From Paramecium sonneborni (taxonomy: Eukaryota > Ciliophora > Oligohymenophorea > Peniculida > Parameciidae), in contig CAJJDN010000091.1 of assembly GCA_905182985.1 (NCBI GenBank), positions 37,578 to 101,577 on the forward strand: 64,000 nucleotides of DNA, read 5' to 3'. Below, one piece after another: positions 35,987-49,293 of the stretch; position 1 is the stretch's first letter, and every line of letters begins with the position of its first letter. Under the pieces are notes generated by a model. That model worked only from the letters and a program-made list of their open reading frames with translations, ran no database searches and was not told the DNA's origin. Position numbers and translations under genes: made by a program.

Positions 35987-36990
35987 ATGAACAATTCAAA
36001 TCGTTATCATTCAAATGATCCAAATTAATAACTTCAATACAATCAACCATTTTCAAATTAACAAAATCCTTTTGATCCTAATAATAATTAGTAATAACAA
36101 TTAGTACATTAAATTGGAAACATGAATCATGTTGCATTAAACAATCCATATGAGACTGATTACAAAGGATTAGTAAGCTCTGCTAATTCCACTATTAGAG
36201 CTGGATTTATTGCAAAAGTCTATGCAATCATGAGCTTTTAACTTGCAATTACATTTCTGTTAATTTTAGCATCCTATTATTTTTAAAATGTTAGAAATCT
36301 CATAATTGTTATCAATCCAGAATCTGTTTAATATACGCCATTCACTATATTTTGCTTTTTTATTGCCCTGGTTGTAGAAATTGCAATCTTTTGTTGCAGA
36401 AAAGTCTCAAGAAGAGTTATTATTTTTTTAAACATATTTAGGTACCCCTAAATTACATATTGCTCATCATCTTTACTTTATGTTTTAGTACTCTTGTAGC
36501 TGCTCCTTGTATTGTTTGCTTTTAATTATTATCAAATGGAGGTAAATTATCAATTTTCAATATTTCAAGTTTAATTAGTAATAATTGCAGCAGCAATTAC
36601 CTTGATAATAACTGTATTGCTTACAACTTATGCATGGCAGACTAAAACCGATTACTCAGCTTCAGGTTGAATAATTTATTTATTTAAAGGTCAGTTTTGT
36701 TTTATTTTAAGCATAAGCTTATTGATGATGTGCATTATCGGTTTATTTATTAGAAATATTTGGTTCCAATTGTTTATTTGTACTGTGAGTATAATCATTT
36801 ATGGAGGCTATATAATTTATGATACATAACTTATTGTTGGAAATCATGTAATTTTTTTTTTATTAATATATAGTCTAATTACTTAACTGTAGATGATTAT
36901 ATTATTGGTGCTATGTTATTATATATCGATATTGTGATCCTGTTTCTAAGAATACTTGAAATTTTAATGATTATTTTTGGAAAAAACTGA
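35987..36990 (+). CDS. TMBIM/Lifeguard family (BAX inhibitor-1-like) membrane protein
   Basis: 299 codons plus TGA with four introns: 36416-36441 (26 nt), 36542-36569 (28), 36666-36689 (24), 36848-36873 (26). A cytosolic N-terminus rich in Asn, Gln and Pro (NDPNQQLQYNQPF) is followed by seven hydrophobic segments starting at about residue 75 (FIAKVYAIMSFQLAITFLL). The late signature YGGYIIYDTQLIVG, with DDYIIGAMLLYIDIVILFL after it, is typical of the family. TMBIM proteins sit in ER, Golgi or plasma membrane and modulate calcium leak and stress responses; that role is family knowledge. The length and topology fit Lifeguard members. All four introns have standard GT..AG ends and restore the frame exactly. 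Confidence 0.92.
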
Positions 36991-37305
36991 TGAATTAAAT
37001 ACATCAAGGCATATTATTAATAATTTATTATTCTAATTAAAATTATGTCATTATTTTATGGTCAAATTTTAACAGCTTTATTTAAATTTTACTAATAAAC
37101 AGAGATATCCTCTTGATTATGAAAAAATGTTTGTTTTATTTTTTTTTAAATTCTGTTTTTTTGAATATAAAGTGTATTTCTTAAAAAATAGTTTGTTGAG
37201 AAAAACAGAAACTTATTAAAAAATAAAAAAGATTTTATTTGATTATTTAGGTATTATTTAATTTAATAAAAAAATGTCTATTATATAAAAATAAATAATT
37301 TATAT
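36991..37305. other. Spacer before scaffold gap
   Basis: AT-rich sequence downstream of the TMBIM gene with no recognisable gene. Confidence 0.4.
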
Positions 37306-37862
37306 NNNNNNNNNNNNNNNNNNNNNNNNNNNNNNNNNNNNNNNNNNNNNNNNNNNNNNNNNNNNNNNNNNNNNNNNNNNNNNNNNNNNNNNNNNNNNNN
37401 NNNNNNNNNNNNNNNNNNNNNNNNNNNNNNNNNNNNNNNNNNNNNNNNNNNNNNNNNNNNNNNNNNNNNNNNNNNNNNNNNNNNNNNNNNNNNNNNNNNN
37501 NNNNNNNNNNNNNNNNNNNNNNNNNNNNNNNNNNNNNNNNNNNNNNNNNNNNNNNNNNNNNNNNNNNNNNNNNNNNNNNNNNNNNNNNNNNNNNNNNNNN
37601 NNNNNNNNNNNNNNNNNNNNNNNNNNNNNNNNNNNNNNNNNNNNNNNNNNNNNNNNNNNNNNNNNNNNNNNNNNNNNNNNNNNNNNNNNNNNNNNNNNNN
37701 NNNNNNNNNNNNNNNNNNNNNNNNNNNNNNNNNNNNNNNNNNNNNNNNNNNNNNNNNNNNNNNNNNNNNNNNNNNNNNNNNNNNNNNNNNNNNNNNNNNN
37801 NNNNNNNNNNNNNNNNNNNNNNNNNNNNNNNNNNNNNNNNNNNNNNNNNNNNNNNNNNNNNN
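37306..37862. other. Scaffold gap of 557 N
   Basis: Unsequenced. Any open frame reported across it is meaningless. Confidence 0.99.
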
Positions 37863-38189
37863 TATCATTTCTAATTAATTATTTTTAATAGTTATTTAAA
37901 TTTAAAATCATATTTTAACAAAATATTTAAATTTCAAGAATAATTTTATTTACAATTTATTGTTAAATAATTAATAAATATTTTCACTTTAAGATTGTTA
38001 TACAGTATATTGAGTATATCTAATTTTACATGGACAAGAATTTCCTATTTTAATTCTTTTTTTTTGAAAAATTTTCATCTACAAATTAAATATAATTAAT
38101 TTATAAGAAATATGACAATAAAATCTAAATTTGATGGACCAGAAAAAGTAAAACAAGTATAAAAACACTGAATTACTATTATTAAATAT

Positions 38190-38450
38190 TATGCCTATTT
38201 AATCTTCATTTTTAGGATCATATGGATCGGGTTAACAAATACATTCTTTATTCATTTAAATTCTATTTGATTACTGCAACAAGAACTTTTTCTCTAGAGC
38301 CATCACAAGTTGAACAATTAATTTTAATGCATGTGTATCAGGCACATTAATATGTAATTCAGATCATAAATTTTTATCAGATCCATAAATAAGTTTAAAT
38401 TGCATGTAATATAAATATATGTTATAATTCTCTGAATGCTATTACAACCA
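38190..38450 (-). pseudogene. Decayed fragment of a Cys-rich repeat gene
   Basis: On the minus strand, pieces in different frames match the type of peptide coded at 57790-64000: NCSTCDG, then ECICQPDPYDPKNEDQ, which parallels DCICRPGTYDPENEDQ near 59300. A preceding segment (YMQFKLIYGSDKNL) ends in TGA. No single frame or intron arrangement joins them. Probably a relic of a further member of the Cys-rich family. Confidence 0.55.
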
Positions 38451-39265
38451 TAAATTCTTTTTTTTTATTAATATTGTGTTTCCAACATCTTTTTAGTAAA
38501 AAGATATTTCATAAAACGGGGTTTTTGTTGTAGCTAAATTTTATAAAATAGACTATTTCTTCGAAATATTTAAATATTTATTTATTTGTGAATATATTAA
38601 TTTAACCTATTCAAATGTTACCTTAAGACTAAACAGACTAAACTTTGATCTTCAATATATATATAAAGCTTATAAATGGCTAAAATTTTTTAATCTCATT
38701 ATAAATTTATTAACTTAATATTTATTTATAATATATATATAATTATTTATTCAAAATAACTTGGTTATAAATTCCCACTCTTCACATGGCAAAATTGAGT
38801 AAATTATTTTTTACATTTATATTATAAAGAATATTTTTGAACCCTGAATTTTAAAACATTTACACATGAATATATTCAACCAAATAAAAGTTACAGATAA
38901 AACATAAATGAAAATGATTTATCTGGAAGGAAATTTAAAGGATAAGTTAAATTACAAAAAATAAATTATAATTGTCAAATATTATGCTTGAGTTGGCAAT
39001 ATAGATTCAATTTTCAATAATGAGTAAATGATTATTAATATATATTTTAATATAGACTATTGAAAAATCATTCCTTATCTTATAAAGAGACAATGAATTA
39101 AATAAATGGTAATAATAATGGAAAATAAATTTACATTATTAAATTAAGAACTGTTAATAAGTGCAATAACTTCTATAATATATTTTATTTAATTTTACAT
39201 AATTTATTAAATTTAAATAAATATAATTAGAATGATAATAATAAAAATAATAAAATAATAATTAA
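38451..39265. other. Gene-poor spacer
   Basis: About 800 bp of AT-rich sequence. Nothing recognisable on either strand. Confidence 0.4.
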
Positions 39266-40517
39266 TCAATGTTTTCTATTTTAATAAAATTTGGTTATTT
39301 TTTGTACATTGGGCAGTTCACTAATAGATTCTTCATCTTCTTCTTAGATTAGTTCACAAGGTAAAATCTTTTTAGCATTAGTACTAATTTGATCAGTAGT
39401 TTATCCTTTTAATTATTTTCGAATAGTAGAGAATTCACTAGCTAATTCACTTTATCCATCATTAATATCTTCATATGGTCTAATTTTGCAATCCGAAACA
39501 CACCAATCAAAACAATAAGGTCCTAATATAAACATTTCTTACTATGTTTGTTGAATGCTTCTTTACATAGTTCTTTCATTTTTGAATAATTAGGTTATTC
39601 ATCAAATCTAAGACCTTTAGAATGATCATATATTTTTTTAAGGATAGGAGGTATATTAATATCTAATTAACCAGATGCAAATTTTTATTTAGCTTCAAGA
39701 ATCTTTAAAAATTTTTCTTGTCTGGTTTGACAATTAAAATTTTACCATGGTAATTATCCATTATATAGATATAGTAATACATAACACATAGCCTCTAAAT
39801 CATCTCTTCTACTTTATTCAGCACCAAGATGAGAATTAATACTAGTATATCTGGCTGTACCAACCATTCCTTTATTATCTGCCTGTTAGATATGTATACC
39901 TTTGATTATTGTATTAAAAAACCTTAGGCATCTACAAATGGTTTAGCTAAACCAAAATCAATTAAATAAACAGTATGATGATCACCAAAACTACCAACTA
40001 AGAAATTTTCAGGTTTAATATCTCGATGTATATACTTTCTTTCATGAACAGCTTCAATAACTTATATTAAACAATATGCTAATCTAATAATAGAAGTTTC
40101 AGAGAACTTTTCATGTACTTACTTCTTTCTTAATTCCTCAAGATTACCTACAATAATACTAATAAGATATATATGTATACCTGATCCATAATATGGCATC
40201 ATGATTAATTTGTAATCCTACTGTTAAATTAATTGATAAGGTTAAGGAACTTATGGTATTCCCTTCAACTATTAGAATGTGTTGTATTCTTTAACTAATA
40301 ACGATTGTTAATTCTATTATCTATTATCTTTAAACTCCACTTTACAAGCATGTAAAGTACGAGTCAAAGTATTATAAATCTTATAAATCTCTCCAAAACT
40401 TCCTTATCCTGCTTTCTCAACCAATTAATATTCTATTGGTAATTCAATCTATGGACTCACCACTTTTTTTACTGGATATTCACTCTAGAATCTCACTTTT
40501 GGTAAACCTGTTTACAT
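39266..40517 (-). CDS. Casein kinase 1-like protein kinase
   Basis: 391 codons plus TGA, with introns 40148-40180 (33 nt), 39900-39922 (23) and 39523-39542 (20). A short N-terminal extension precedes the kinase domain: glycine loop [16 protein letters not shown]-binding Lys in LHACKVEF, then [13 protein letters not shown] and YLIDFGLAK. This set is typical of the CK1 group. [13 protein letters not shown] in the activation segment also fits CK1. Ser/Thr phosphorylation of unknown targets is inferred. The tail after the domain (about 80 residues) is acidic ([13 protein letters not shown]), and CFDWCVSD just before it is Cys-containing. All three introns restore the frame. Confidence 0.9.
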
Positions 40518-40982
40518 TTAATATTTATATTATTAATAATCTTAATCATATCATTTAACTTTCTTTAAAAAAAGACATATACCTAAACTCATTATCTCAT
40601 ATTTCACATGACAAATAATAAACTTTAAAACTATTAAATTTCAAAGTCAATATTACTCCTTAAAAAATAATTAACAAATCTGATACTACTATATTCTTTT
40701 TAATAAATGCATATCCTTTTTTAAAATGTAACTTCCAAACAATTCAAACATATTATAATTTATACATATATTTTGTTTTTGAAGTCTTCCTAATTGTATA
40801 AGTCTCTTTATCAAAAATAAATTTAGATATCTCATTTCATTCTATTTAAGAGAAGAAAGTCAAAAAAGCATATATAAGTAAAGTTTATATAATAAAAAAT
40901 ATAAATTTTTAGACAATATATCTGAATTATTAAAATAATCATATAAGGTATGTTTAAATTATTAGTAATATCAATATATGAT
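40518..40982. other. Spacer
   Basis: 465 bp, upstream of the kinase start and downstream of the Cys-rich gene stop. No gene seen. Confidence 0.4.
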
Positions 40983-43900
40983 TCATCTGTTTCTAAAATA
41001 CTCTATTACATTTTTCACTTTCAAATAGAACTTCAACAATATTTCTTTTATCAAAAACAATAGTTACAATCCAATTGATATATATATACATCCTCCAATT
41101 ACCCATCCTAAACTGTATATCACTTAATCATCAAATAAAATAAAACTATCCTAAAATGCTAACACTATGCTTACTCCTACTACTATCAAAACTCCTAAGT
41201 CTGGTATCAGATTTAATATATATTATTATTTACTCACAAATGGATTCTATTGTAATAATAACAATATATTTAATGCACAAGATAAAAAACATATTGATGT
41301 TTAATAAATCGGAGCCTAATAAAATACTACACTCGAAATTATAAATATTGCTTTTCTCACTAAATTTATGAATGAATAACTCATAGCCATCCTTTCATCA
41401 CTCTTCAGTTCCTCATAAAAACAACTGTACCTATCATTAAAGTGTTTATTCTCTAACTTTTTCTTATGGGTAATCGAAATCTAATATGAAAAATTCAATA
41501 GAAACAATAATAATAGTATACTAGCATAAGCTAAAAATATATTTATTTTCACTACTAAATAATCTCCTGTTTATTAATTTGTTAATTATAAACTAATTGC
41601 TAATGTGAGATCAAGGAAACTTAATTGCACTGTTTTTAATAAATTGGCAATAAAACATTCATCAAATTGAACACAATTGCTATAAATAGATTTAAAAACA
41701 GGAGGTATATTATATAATAATTTTCTAGTATCTTATAAATAGTTGATTTCTTTTTGTTATTTTTTATTACCCTATTTACTTTATTTATTTGTTTCATCTT
41801 ATTATTTACCAATATATAAAGATTAATCTATTTATTATTATGATTAATCTATTTATTATAATTAAAATATTTATTATTATGATTAATCTATCTATTATAT
41901 TTAATAAATTTATTGTTACTAATATATAATTTAATCCTATTATACTAAATCTTAATCAACCTATTTAACAACTGATTAATCATTTAATTAAAAAATTTTA
42001 CAACTAGATTACTTAATCTAAAATGTAGCGGTTAATGAATTGATTTTATAAAATTATTCTAAAAGCCTTCTTATGGATTTACAAATAATTTTGGTAGCAA
42101 TAACGTAGAGTAAAAAGATAAGAATGGTTTGAATGTTATTAAAATATAGAGGATCAATTCCTTTTTCATAAAACTTTGGAGGGGATTGGAAATAATAGGG
42201 ATCATTTAAATTATTAAATGTATTAAGAGAAGGCATTTAAAAGATATTATCCCATTGTGCTTATAAGAATATCTATCTGACATTTTCAGGGTATGTAACA
42301 TTTAAGAAGTAGAAATTATTCATCCAACTTAAAATATCAAGAATAGCCCAAACAAACTTAAATCCTCCAAATAAGATAGCAAGTGGTCCAAAGAAGAGTA
42401 AGGATTAGGAAATGGTTTTGGATGTTTGAGCCATTTTTTCTCCTTATTATTTTTATTCTTGGGTTACATAAGGTTATCTTTAAGGGATAATAATAATTTC
42501 TTAGATTGGTTCTTATTGTAATCTTCTCTTTTTATATTAGGTTTTAAACTTAATAATAACATGGATGATATTGATAGGTTCAACAGTTTGAAAATAGGAA
42601 ATGTTTAGATCACATTTAAGATCAGATTCAAGAATGGTATAATTATAATTAGTGATATTGAAATGGTCAATATGAAGAGTAGTAGCAGAACAATTGATAG
42701 CTTATTATAATGTATCAGCAACAATAGAATATTTATTATTATTAGAAGATTGAAATTAAACTTGAACATTTGGTTCAGTAATAATTAATTTAGTATCTTG
42801 ATCAATTAAATATCCAGGTTCTAGTTAGCATTGTGCATTGCACCCATCAAAATCTTGATAATTATGATCATCACAATTTTCAGATCCTGAAATAATGCCA
42901 TCTCCACAAAGAGAGATACAATCTCTAAGTTAAAAATCATAATATAATCCAGCTTTGGAGTCACATTATTTGATTTGATAGACATTATAATTGTAATTGA
43001 TACAATTCTTTGATGATGATAGACAATCAATACATATTTTATCACATAGAGAACAAGATTAATATTGATCTAGGAAATATCCAGTTTAACATAGTGTACA
43101 TTATTATTATACATGATTTATTAGTTGACAATGTTAACAATTAGAATGTTAACATAATTAACAATGAGTAAAGACAAGATCGTTATGGAAACAAATGTAT
43201 CCTGATTCTTATTAACAATTATAACAACCATCTCTAGCATTATTATTTTTATCATCACACTATTCTTTAAGAGGATTAAGGATTCCATCTCCACAAGTAT
43301 TTATACAATTATTATTAATTAAATTATAACCATAATTACATGATTAACAGACTCCTAATATGCATTGTGCACATTCTGCATTACAATCCAATTTACATTG
43401 ATAGCATCCATCAAATTGAATATCATTAGCATCATCACATTATTCTCCTTTCACTAATAGACCATCTCCACAGATTGAGGAACATAAATTAGATGAATCA
43501 GAAATCCAACCTATTTCACAAACACATTAATAACATCCATCAAATTGATTAATATTAGCATCATCACATTGTTCTTAACCAACTTTTATTCTATCTCCAC
43601 ATTCTGTTTCTTAACATATATCATTATAATCTTTATAATAGCCAGCTTAACATTATTGACACTAACCCATAACACATATATTACAATTCAAACATTCTAA
43701 TATACATTGATGACATCCATCATTTTATATTGAATTTGCATCATCACATTCTTCATCCATTGTTGTATAACCATCTCCACAAATAGCAGAACACTTATTA
43801 TCAATCATACTATATCCATAAACACATTAACAATTATAACATCCATCTAATTAGATGTTTATTAATCCATTATCACATTATTCATTCGCTTATACATATT

Positions 43901-46575
43901 AATTACCACATACACTTACACATTCATCATTATACAATAACCAATAATCATTACATTTATAACAAATTCCTTTAGCACAAAATTCACATTATTCATCACA
44001 GGAGTAGTTACAAACATAACAACCATCAAATGGTTTTAAGTTTCCATCTTCACAATCTTCTCTAAATTCATCCACTAAATTATCACCACATATTGATTAT
44101 TCTATTATAATACTTACCTAATTTTATATTACTTAATTATTTTAGTAATTAAAACATGGATATATCATTGAATCATCGAATTAACATTCAATATAACATT
44201 AATCTAAAACTAAGACATATCCAAATTAACACTACTCACAAATACCCTTTAGACAAATAGAGCATTCTATTTAACATTAATTTATGCATTGATGACATCC
44301 ATCAAAAGGAAACAAATCACCATCATCACATTCTTCTACTTCTACTTTTAATTTATCTCCACATATTCCTTAACAAATCTAACTATACTTATCCTCATAA
44401 TATCCACTTTTACAAACACATTCTCCTCCATCTATTACTCTGTATTCTTTATTATCACAAATACACTATCCATGTACATTTTTAAATCTATCTTTACACT
44501 TTTTACATTAACTTTCATTTGCACATTAAATACAATAATTTTAAATGCAATCAGAACATATATAGTTTCCTATTAAATCATATTTCCAATATTATGGTGT
44601 CGAACATACTTATATCTAAATCTATTCTGTACATTACTCAAGACTACTACAACCAGTGCATCCTATAAAACAGTTATGAACTACTATGAAATACTCTGAT
44701 ATTGCACAGAATCCATCTCTCAAATCTTAATCTGTAATACATTCAAATTCAATATATAATGTATCAAGTGTGTGTTAATAGTATTTATAAACAAACATCA
44801 CACTTTCCTTACTCTCTTTCCCAATCACATTTTAATCACTACTTTATTACCTTCTTTAAATTCTTTATTATTCATTCTAATCTAAGTAATACACAAATTC
44901 ACCATTAAAATCATCTCCAAATGTTATATTAAATCTTATTGATATTGCATAATGAGGATCTCTAAAAGTATATAATTTCTAATATCTACCCTTGTTCCAT
45001 ACTAAAAGACCTCCTAACACTATTTTATTCTACATCATTGAGAATTTCTATCCAGTTAAAAAATTACCCACTTAATTATCTACTTAATCAAAATGAGATT
45101 ATATCTCATCAATCGTCATGTTATTGTCATAAAATGCTTTCACTAAATATTATGAAACTATTATATTTATTCTTACTATTACATGGTATTTCATCTACAT
45201 AATCTATACAATCATTTGAAAATATTGGACATTTATTCACACAATTACTCTTTAATAGAAAATATCCATCATTACATTATTAACATGTTACTTCATCCAA
45301 ACAAACCTTACAATTTAATTAACAAACTCCAATATCAATTGTGATATCATTAAATCCCCATTAACTATATGAGTTTTACATTAAACCTATGAATTATAAT
45401 ACTGGACTATTTGTAGTAGGATATAGAATTAATTCAAATCTAGACTATTAATCAAATGATAAAGTAGAACATTATCTTATATTCTTAAAAACTATATCTT
45501 AAAAATTACCATAGTACCACAAAGTACTTTGAACTTGCTCTATATAAAATACCAATATGTTATCTAACTTTATCCTAAAAATTGAACCACTACTAAAATC
45601 AATAAGATATAAAGTCATTCTAAAACGAATGAATGAAATTACATCAATTGTACCTATTGCTAATGATATTGTCTAACTTGCAAATGGTCCTGCAATATCT
45701 TTCTTAATTGTTTATCCATAACAATATTATGAAAATGTTTAAACGCTTAAAGATGCTCTCGGTAGCTCAGGAATATTAGATAAACTTTGATAAGGATTCA
45801 TAAAACTAAATTTAGATGAGACCCTTGGATCCTTTTAACAAATATCATTCACATCAAGTAGGTAATGATCTCTTGAACATTCTTAGATACATCCATATCC
45901 CTCTTAATAGAAACTTCCAACATAAGTATTTTAAGTATTAATAAGAGGACAAGTACATTATCCAGTTGAATCTTAAGAAAAGCAGCTTGTACATTTTGAT
46001 GGATTTGATTCATCACAAGTTTTGCAATAGGAATCACAAAAAAAGCCATATGCCTAAAAGTTTCTAATTCTAATTTTATTTCCTTATGTTCTTGGGTTAA
46101 ATTAAATTGAAATCGAAAAGTTTGTTTGAGATACTGCTATTTTTTATGTTACGATCTTCTCAAATTCAAATAGAGAATCTATTATATCACTATTACAAAG
46201 TCTTCTTTACTTTTACAATTAGTCTCCTTATTTTTATATTTATAGTATTTGAGTTGTTATATCAGTTGCTCCATTATTTTAAATTAAGCTAACAGTAACA
46301 GTTGATTAAGTTGAATCAGAATTCATAAAATCATAGTATATATCAAAAAATATTTGAACCTTTTAGACAGATAATGGAATTGATTTCTGAATTAAATCAA
46401 TTTCACTATCAAGGACAATCTGCTATTCTTAGTTTGCATTACAAGTTCCAATTTCGACATTTTGAAATGTCCAACCATTTTCCTTTAGAGTAAGAGTTTA
46501 ATTCGTTAAGCTCGAATCAATTAGTTTCCATTAGGCTAATGTATATGACATCATCAACAAATACATTACAAACAT
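40983..46575 (-). CDS. Giant Cys-rich membrane protein with DUF4215-type repeats and C-terminal multi-pass domain
   Basis: 1,857 codons plus TGA with a single 19-nt intron (45158-45176). Signal peptide at the start (MFVMYLLMMSYTLA). Extracellular part: CxxC modules, then a series of repeats with the pattern CGDG..EECDD.N...DGC..C (for example DEECDDANSIQNDGCHQC), matching the DUF4215 Cys-rich repeat, about nine times, mixed with furin-like Cys pairs. C-terminal third: hydrophobic segments (ILFGGFKFVWAILDIL; ILIFLLYVIATKII), a cytoplasmic Gln-rich linker with a QIDQSQQQ repeat, then four or five more membrane segments (LAYASILLLLFLLNF; LGVLIVVGVSIVLAF). This is typical of large ciliate surface receptors or adhesion proteins of unknown function. 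It shares only 218 bp of upstream DNA with the divergent kinase gene. Confidence 0.88.
41810..41965. repeat. Imperfect tandem repeat coding a Gln-rich linker
   Basis: A TTTATTATTATGATTAATC-like unit recurs three to four times. On the minus strand it encodes repeated QIDQSQQQ/QIFQLQQ segments within the large Cys-rich membrane protein, between its membrane-segment groups. Confidence 0.75.
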
Positions 46576-46793
46576 TGAATAATAAATATAAAAATGTCAT
46601 AAAAAATAATCTGCAAATATTTAAAGATTAAATAATTGATGTCAAGATGATTAATAAATATTGTGTTATAGTTAATAATAAAAGTAATAAAACTCTTATT
46701 TTAATTAATTGTTTAATTAAGAATGTATGCTGGAAATAAAATTTAATGCTGAAATTAAAATAGAACTTAGTAATTTTATAAAGTGATTTATAA

Positions 46794-48068
46794 ATGTATA
46801 AAACAATTCAGAAATTAGGAGATGGAGTATTTGGTAGTGTAACAAAAGCTCTAGATGAACGAACTTAAGAGTTTGTTGCAATAAAGTGTTATCGAGACAA
46901 TTCTGTTAGAGATGAGAGTAAGATAAAGGAGATCTAAATATTAAAAAAATTAAACCATCCAAACATAATAAAATTAAGAGATGTGATAAAAGAAAAGAAG
47001 ACAATAGGAATAGTACTTGATTATTGCGAGAGAAACTTATTACAATATTATAAATCAGTAAAGGAGAGAAATAGAACTTTATGCGAATAGCAAATTTAGA
47101 GCATAGTTTATTAAATAGCTAGTGCATTGAATTATTTACATACATAAGGTTATTTACATCGGTATAGTATTGGTTATTAATTGAATAGAGACTTGAAACC
47201 TGAGAATATAATGATTTAAGATAATGGAATAGTGAAATTAATTGATTTTGGATAAGTCACTTATTAAAATGAGTAACATACTGATTATGTATCTACAAGA
47301 TGGTATAGAGTATCAAAATAATTGTGATTATTATAGTCTCCTGAATAAATAAAGTAATAAGCCTACACATAGGAAATAGATATATGGTCTTTTGGTTGTA
47401 TAATAGCAGAACTATACTTGTTATCACCATTGTTAGCTGGGAATACTGAGATTGATTAATTATACCAAATATAGAATTTGAATTTGAATCAATATTGTAA
47501 GATAATTCCACCTTAACCTTTAAAATTGATAAAGAGTATGTTATAAGAGGACCCAAGATAGAGAGTGACAGCTATAGAGATTTTATAGAATAATTGGTTA
47601 TGTCATCCTTTTAAGTTTTTACCAAAAGAATTGGATGTTCAAGATGATTCAAAATATTTAATAAGTCCAGCATAAACACCAGCAAAAGTGTAGACATATT
47701 TAGAGAAATAAGAAAATAATTAAAAAATCATTAATCACAATTCGAATGTTAGTTTTAATTTTATGCAAACTATGTAAAATAATAGTAATGTGGATGAAGA
47801 TTTAGATTGTGGTTATATTCCTTCTTATGTTACTTCACTTTAAGGAACTTAAAAAAAAAGAGTGATTCCTCAATAATGCCATGAATAGCAGATCTAAAAT
47901 CCGAGAATTGAAGAACCATAAATTGTATGTATTAAGAGTACTATTAATTTATAATAACAGAATAGATCTAATAGAAACTTCTTTTCTAAACCGTATTATA
48001 TATTATTATTACATCTTAGATTGCTTAATACATAGAGAAAAAATAATAATTAGACTGAAATATATTGA
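46794..48068 (+). CDS. MAK/RCK-like (CMGC) protein kinase
   Basis: 406 codons plus TGA, introns 47162-47188 and 47310-47336 (27 nt each). Kinase domain at residues 1 to about 285: KLGDGVFGSVTKA, ATP-binding Lys in FVAIKCY, LHRDLKPENIM (the first intron splits its Arg codon), DFGQ at the Mg loop, and STRWYR followed directly by SPEQ across the second intron. The TRWYR(A/S)PE activation segment without a TxY motif and the APE-region sequence place it in CMGC, nearest the MAK/MOK/RCK group that regulates cilium length. That role is an inference from family. The Gly/Leu after DF is replaced by Gln (DFGQ). The tail is Gln/Asn-rich and low complexity. Confidence 0.87.
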
Positions 48069-48089
48069 AAATTTATAGGATTAAGTAAT

Positions 48090-49159
48090 TCATGATTTTA
48101 TAGACAAATGCTTTTTAAGTATAACTACAATATCATCACTAATTGAAGCTTCTTTACTAAATTTTAATGGTTTAGTGAATTCCACTGGCCAATAAGAACT
48201 ACAAGCCTTATCAGATTCTAGAAGTCCACAATTCTTATAGGCTTTGGCTACTAATTCTGAACAAAAGTAAGTATCATTTTTCTTGGATGGACTTAAACTC
48301 TTTTATCTAAATAATTTGCTAATAGTGACTTCGTATTTCTTCCCATGAACTTATTGTAAAAATTCAATCATTTTCTTTTCAATTTAAGATCTATTAACAT
48401 TCATTAATTTACGAATAGCTAACCTATAATATTAATATGATCTTACTTTTCATATAAATCATTAACTTCTATGAATTAAGACCATTCTAAAAAAGTAACA
48501 CCAGTATCAGCATTAGCATCAAAAACAAATAAATATTTATTAGCCATCTTAATAGCAATAGCAACATGATCATATTTTGTATTTGTAAATATTCTCTATA
48601 ATTTGGCTCCTGTGTTATTGGTTTCAAACAATAATAGATCTCCTGATTCTACTATCTTCAAAAAGTAATCTTCAGATATAACATCAATTCCAAAATAACG
48701 AGGTACTTCTTATGATTACAATCTATTTTTTGGATAATTTCTATGTTTATCAAATACAATATTTAAACTATTAACCCACATTTTAGCTTCAACAACATCT
48801 TTAGCTTAGTATAATACAGTTTATTTAAGATGAATAAATTTAATCTTTATTAACTGTTTCTCTTAAATAATACTAATTTCGAATTCTTTCAATGATAATA
48901 TTCTAATTAATTATAACTTCTATTCATCATTGTATTCTTTTATAGATTGTCTTGTCAATTAAACATATACTCTTTTACTCTAATATAACCATCCCTCTTT
49001 TACTGTTAGATTACCATCTATATAGATATCAAAATCATTAACATTGTTCTTCTCAATACAACGAATCTAAACTTAAGATAATATAATAATACTGGGGAAG
49101 TTAAAATCATTGTTTATTGAGATTTTTAAGTCTTTCTTTTTAATCTCTCTGGAGAACAT
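48090..49159 (-). CDS. PH-like domain plus permuted papain-type hydrolase (YiiX/YebB-like)
   Basis: 348 codons plus TGA with one intron (48424-48446, 23 nt). N-terminal half: pleckstrin-homology-like, with VKEGWLYQSKRVYVQL at about 55 and ending DVVEAKMWVNSLNIVF, a typical PH C-terminal helix. C-terminal half: GDLLLFETNNTGAKLQR, then KYDHVAIAIKM (candidate catalytic His), then TYFCSELVAKAYKNCG (candidate catalytic Cys) about 90 residues later. His before Cys is the permuted order of the NlpC/P60-related papain-like enzymes. The PH domain would bring it to membranes. Substrate unknown; in related enzymes it is a lipid or amide bond. The domain calls are from motif patterns only. Confidence 0.72.
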
Positions 49160-49293
49160 TCTGATTAAAAATAACAATCTATTGGTGTGTTCTAATTGTT
49201 TTGAAGTGAGATTGATCTCTTTTTAATTTCTAACATTTTATTTCTATTTTCTATATATATATTTATCAAATATTAAATCACAAAATTAAATTA

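Noticed and set aside
37281..37868. Open frame across the N gap
   Set aside because: Consists almost wholly of unknown bases.
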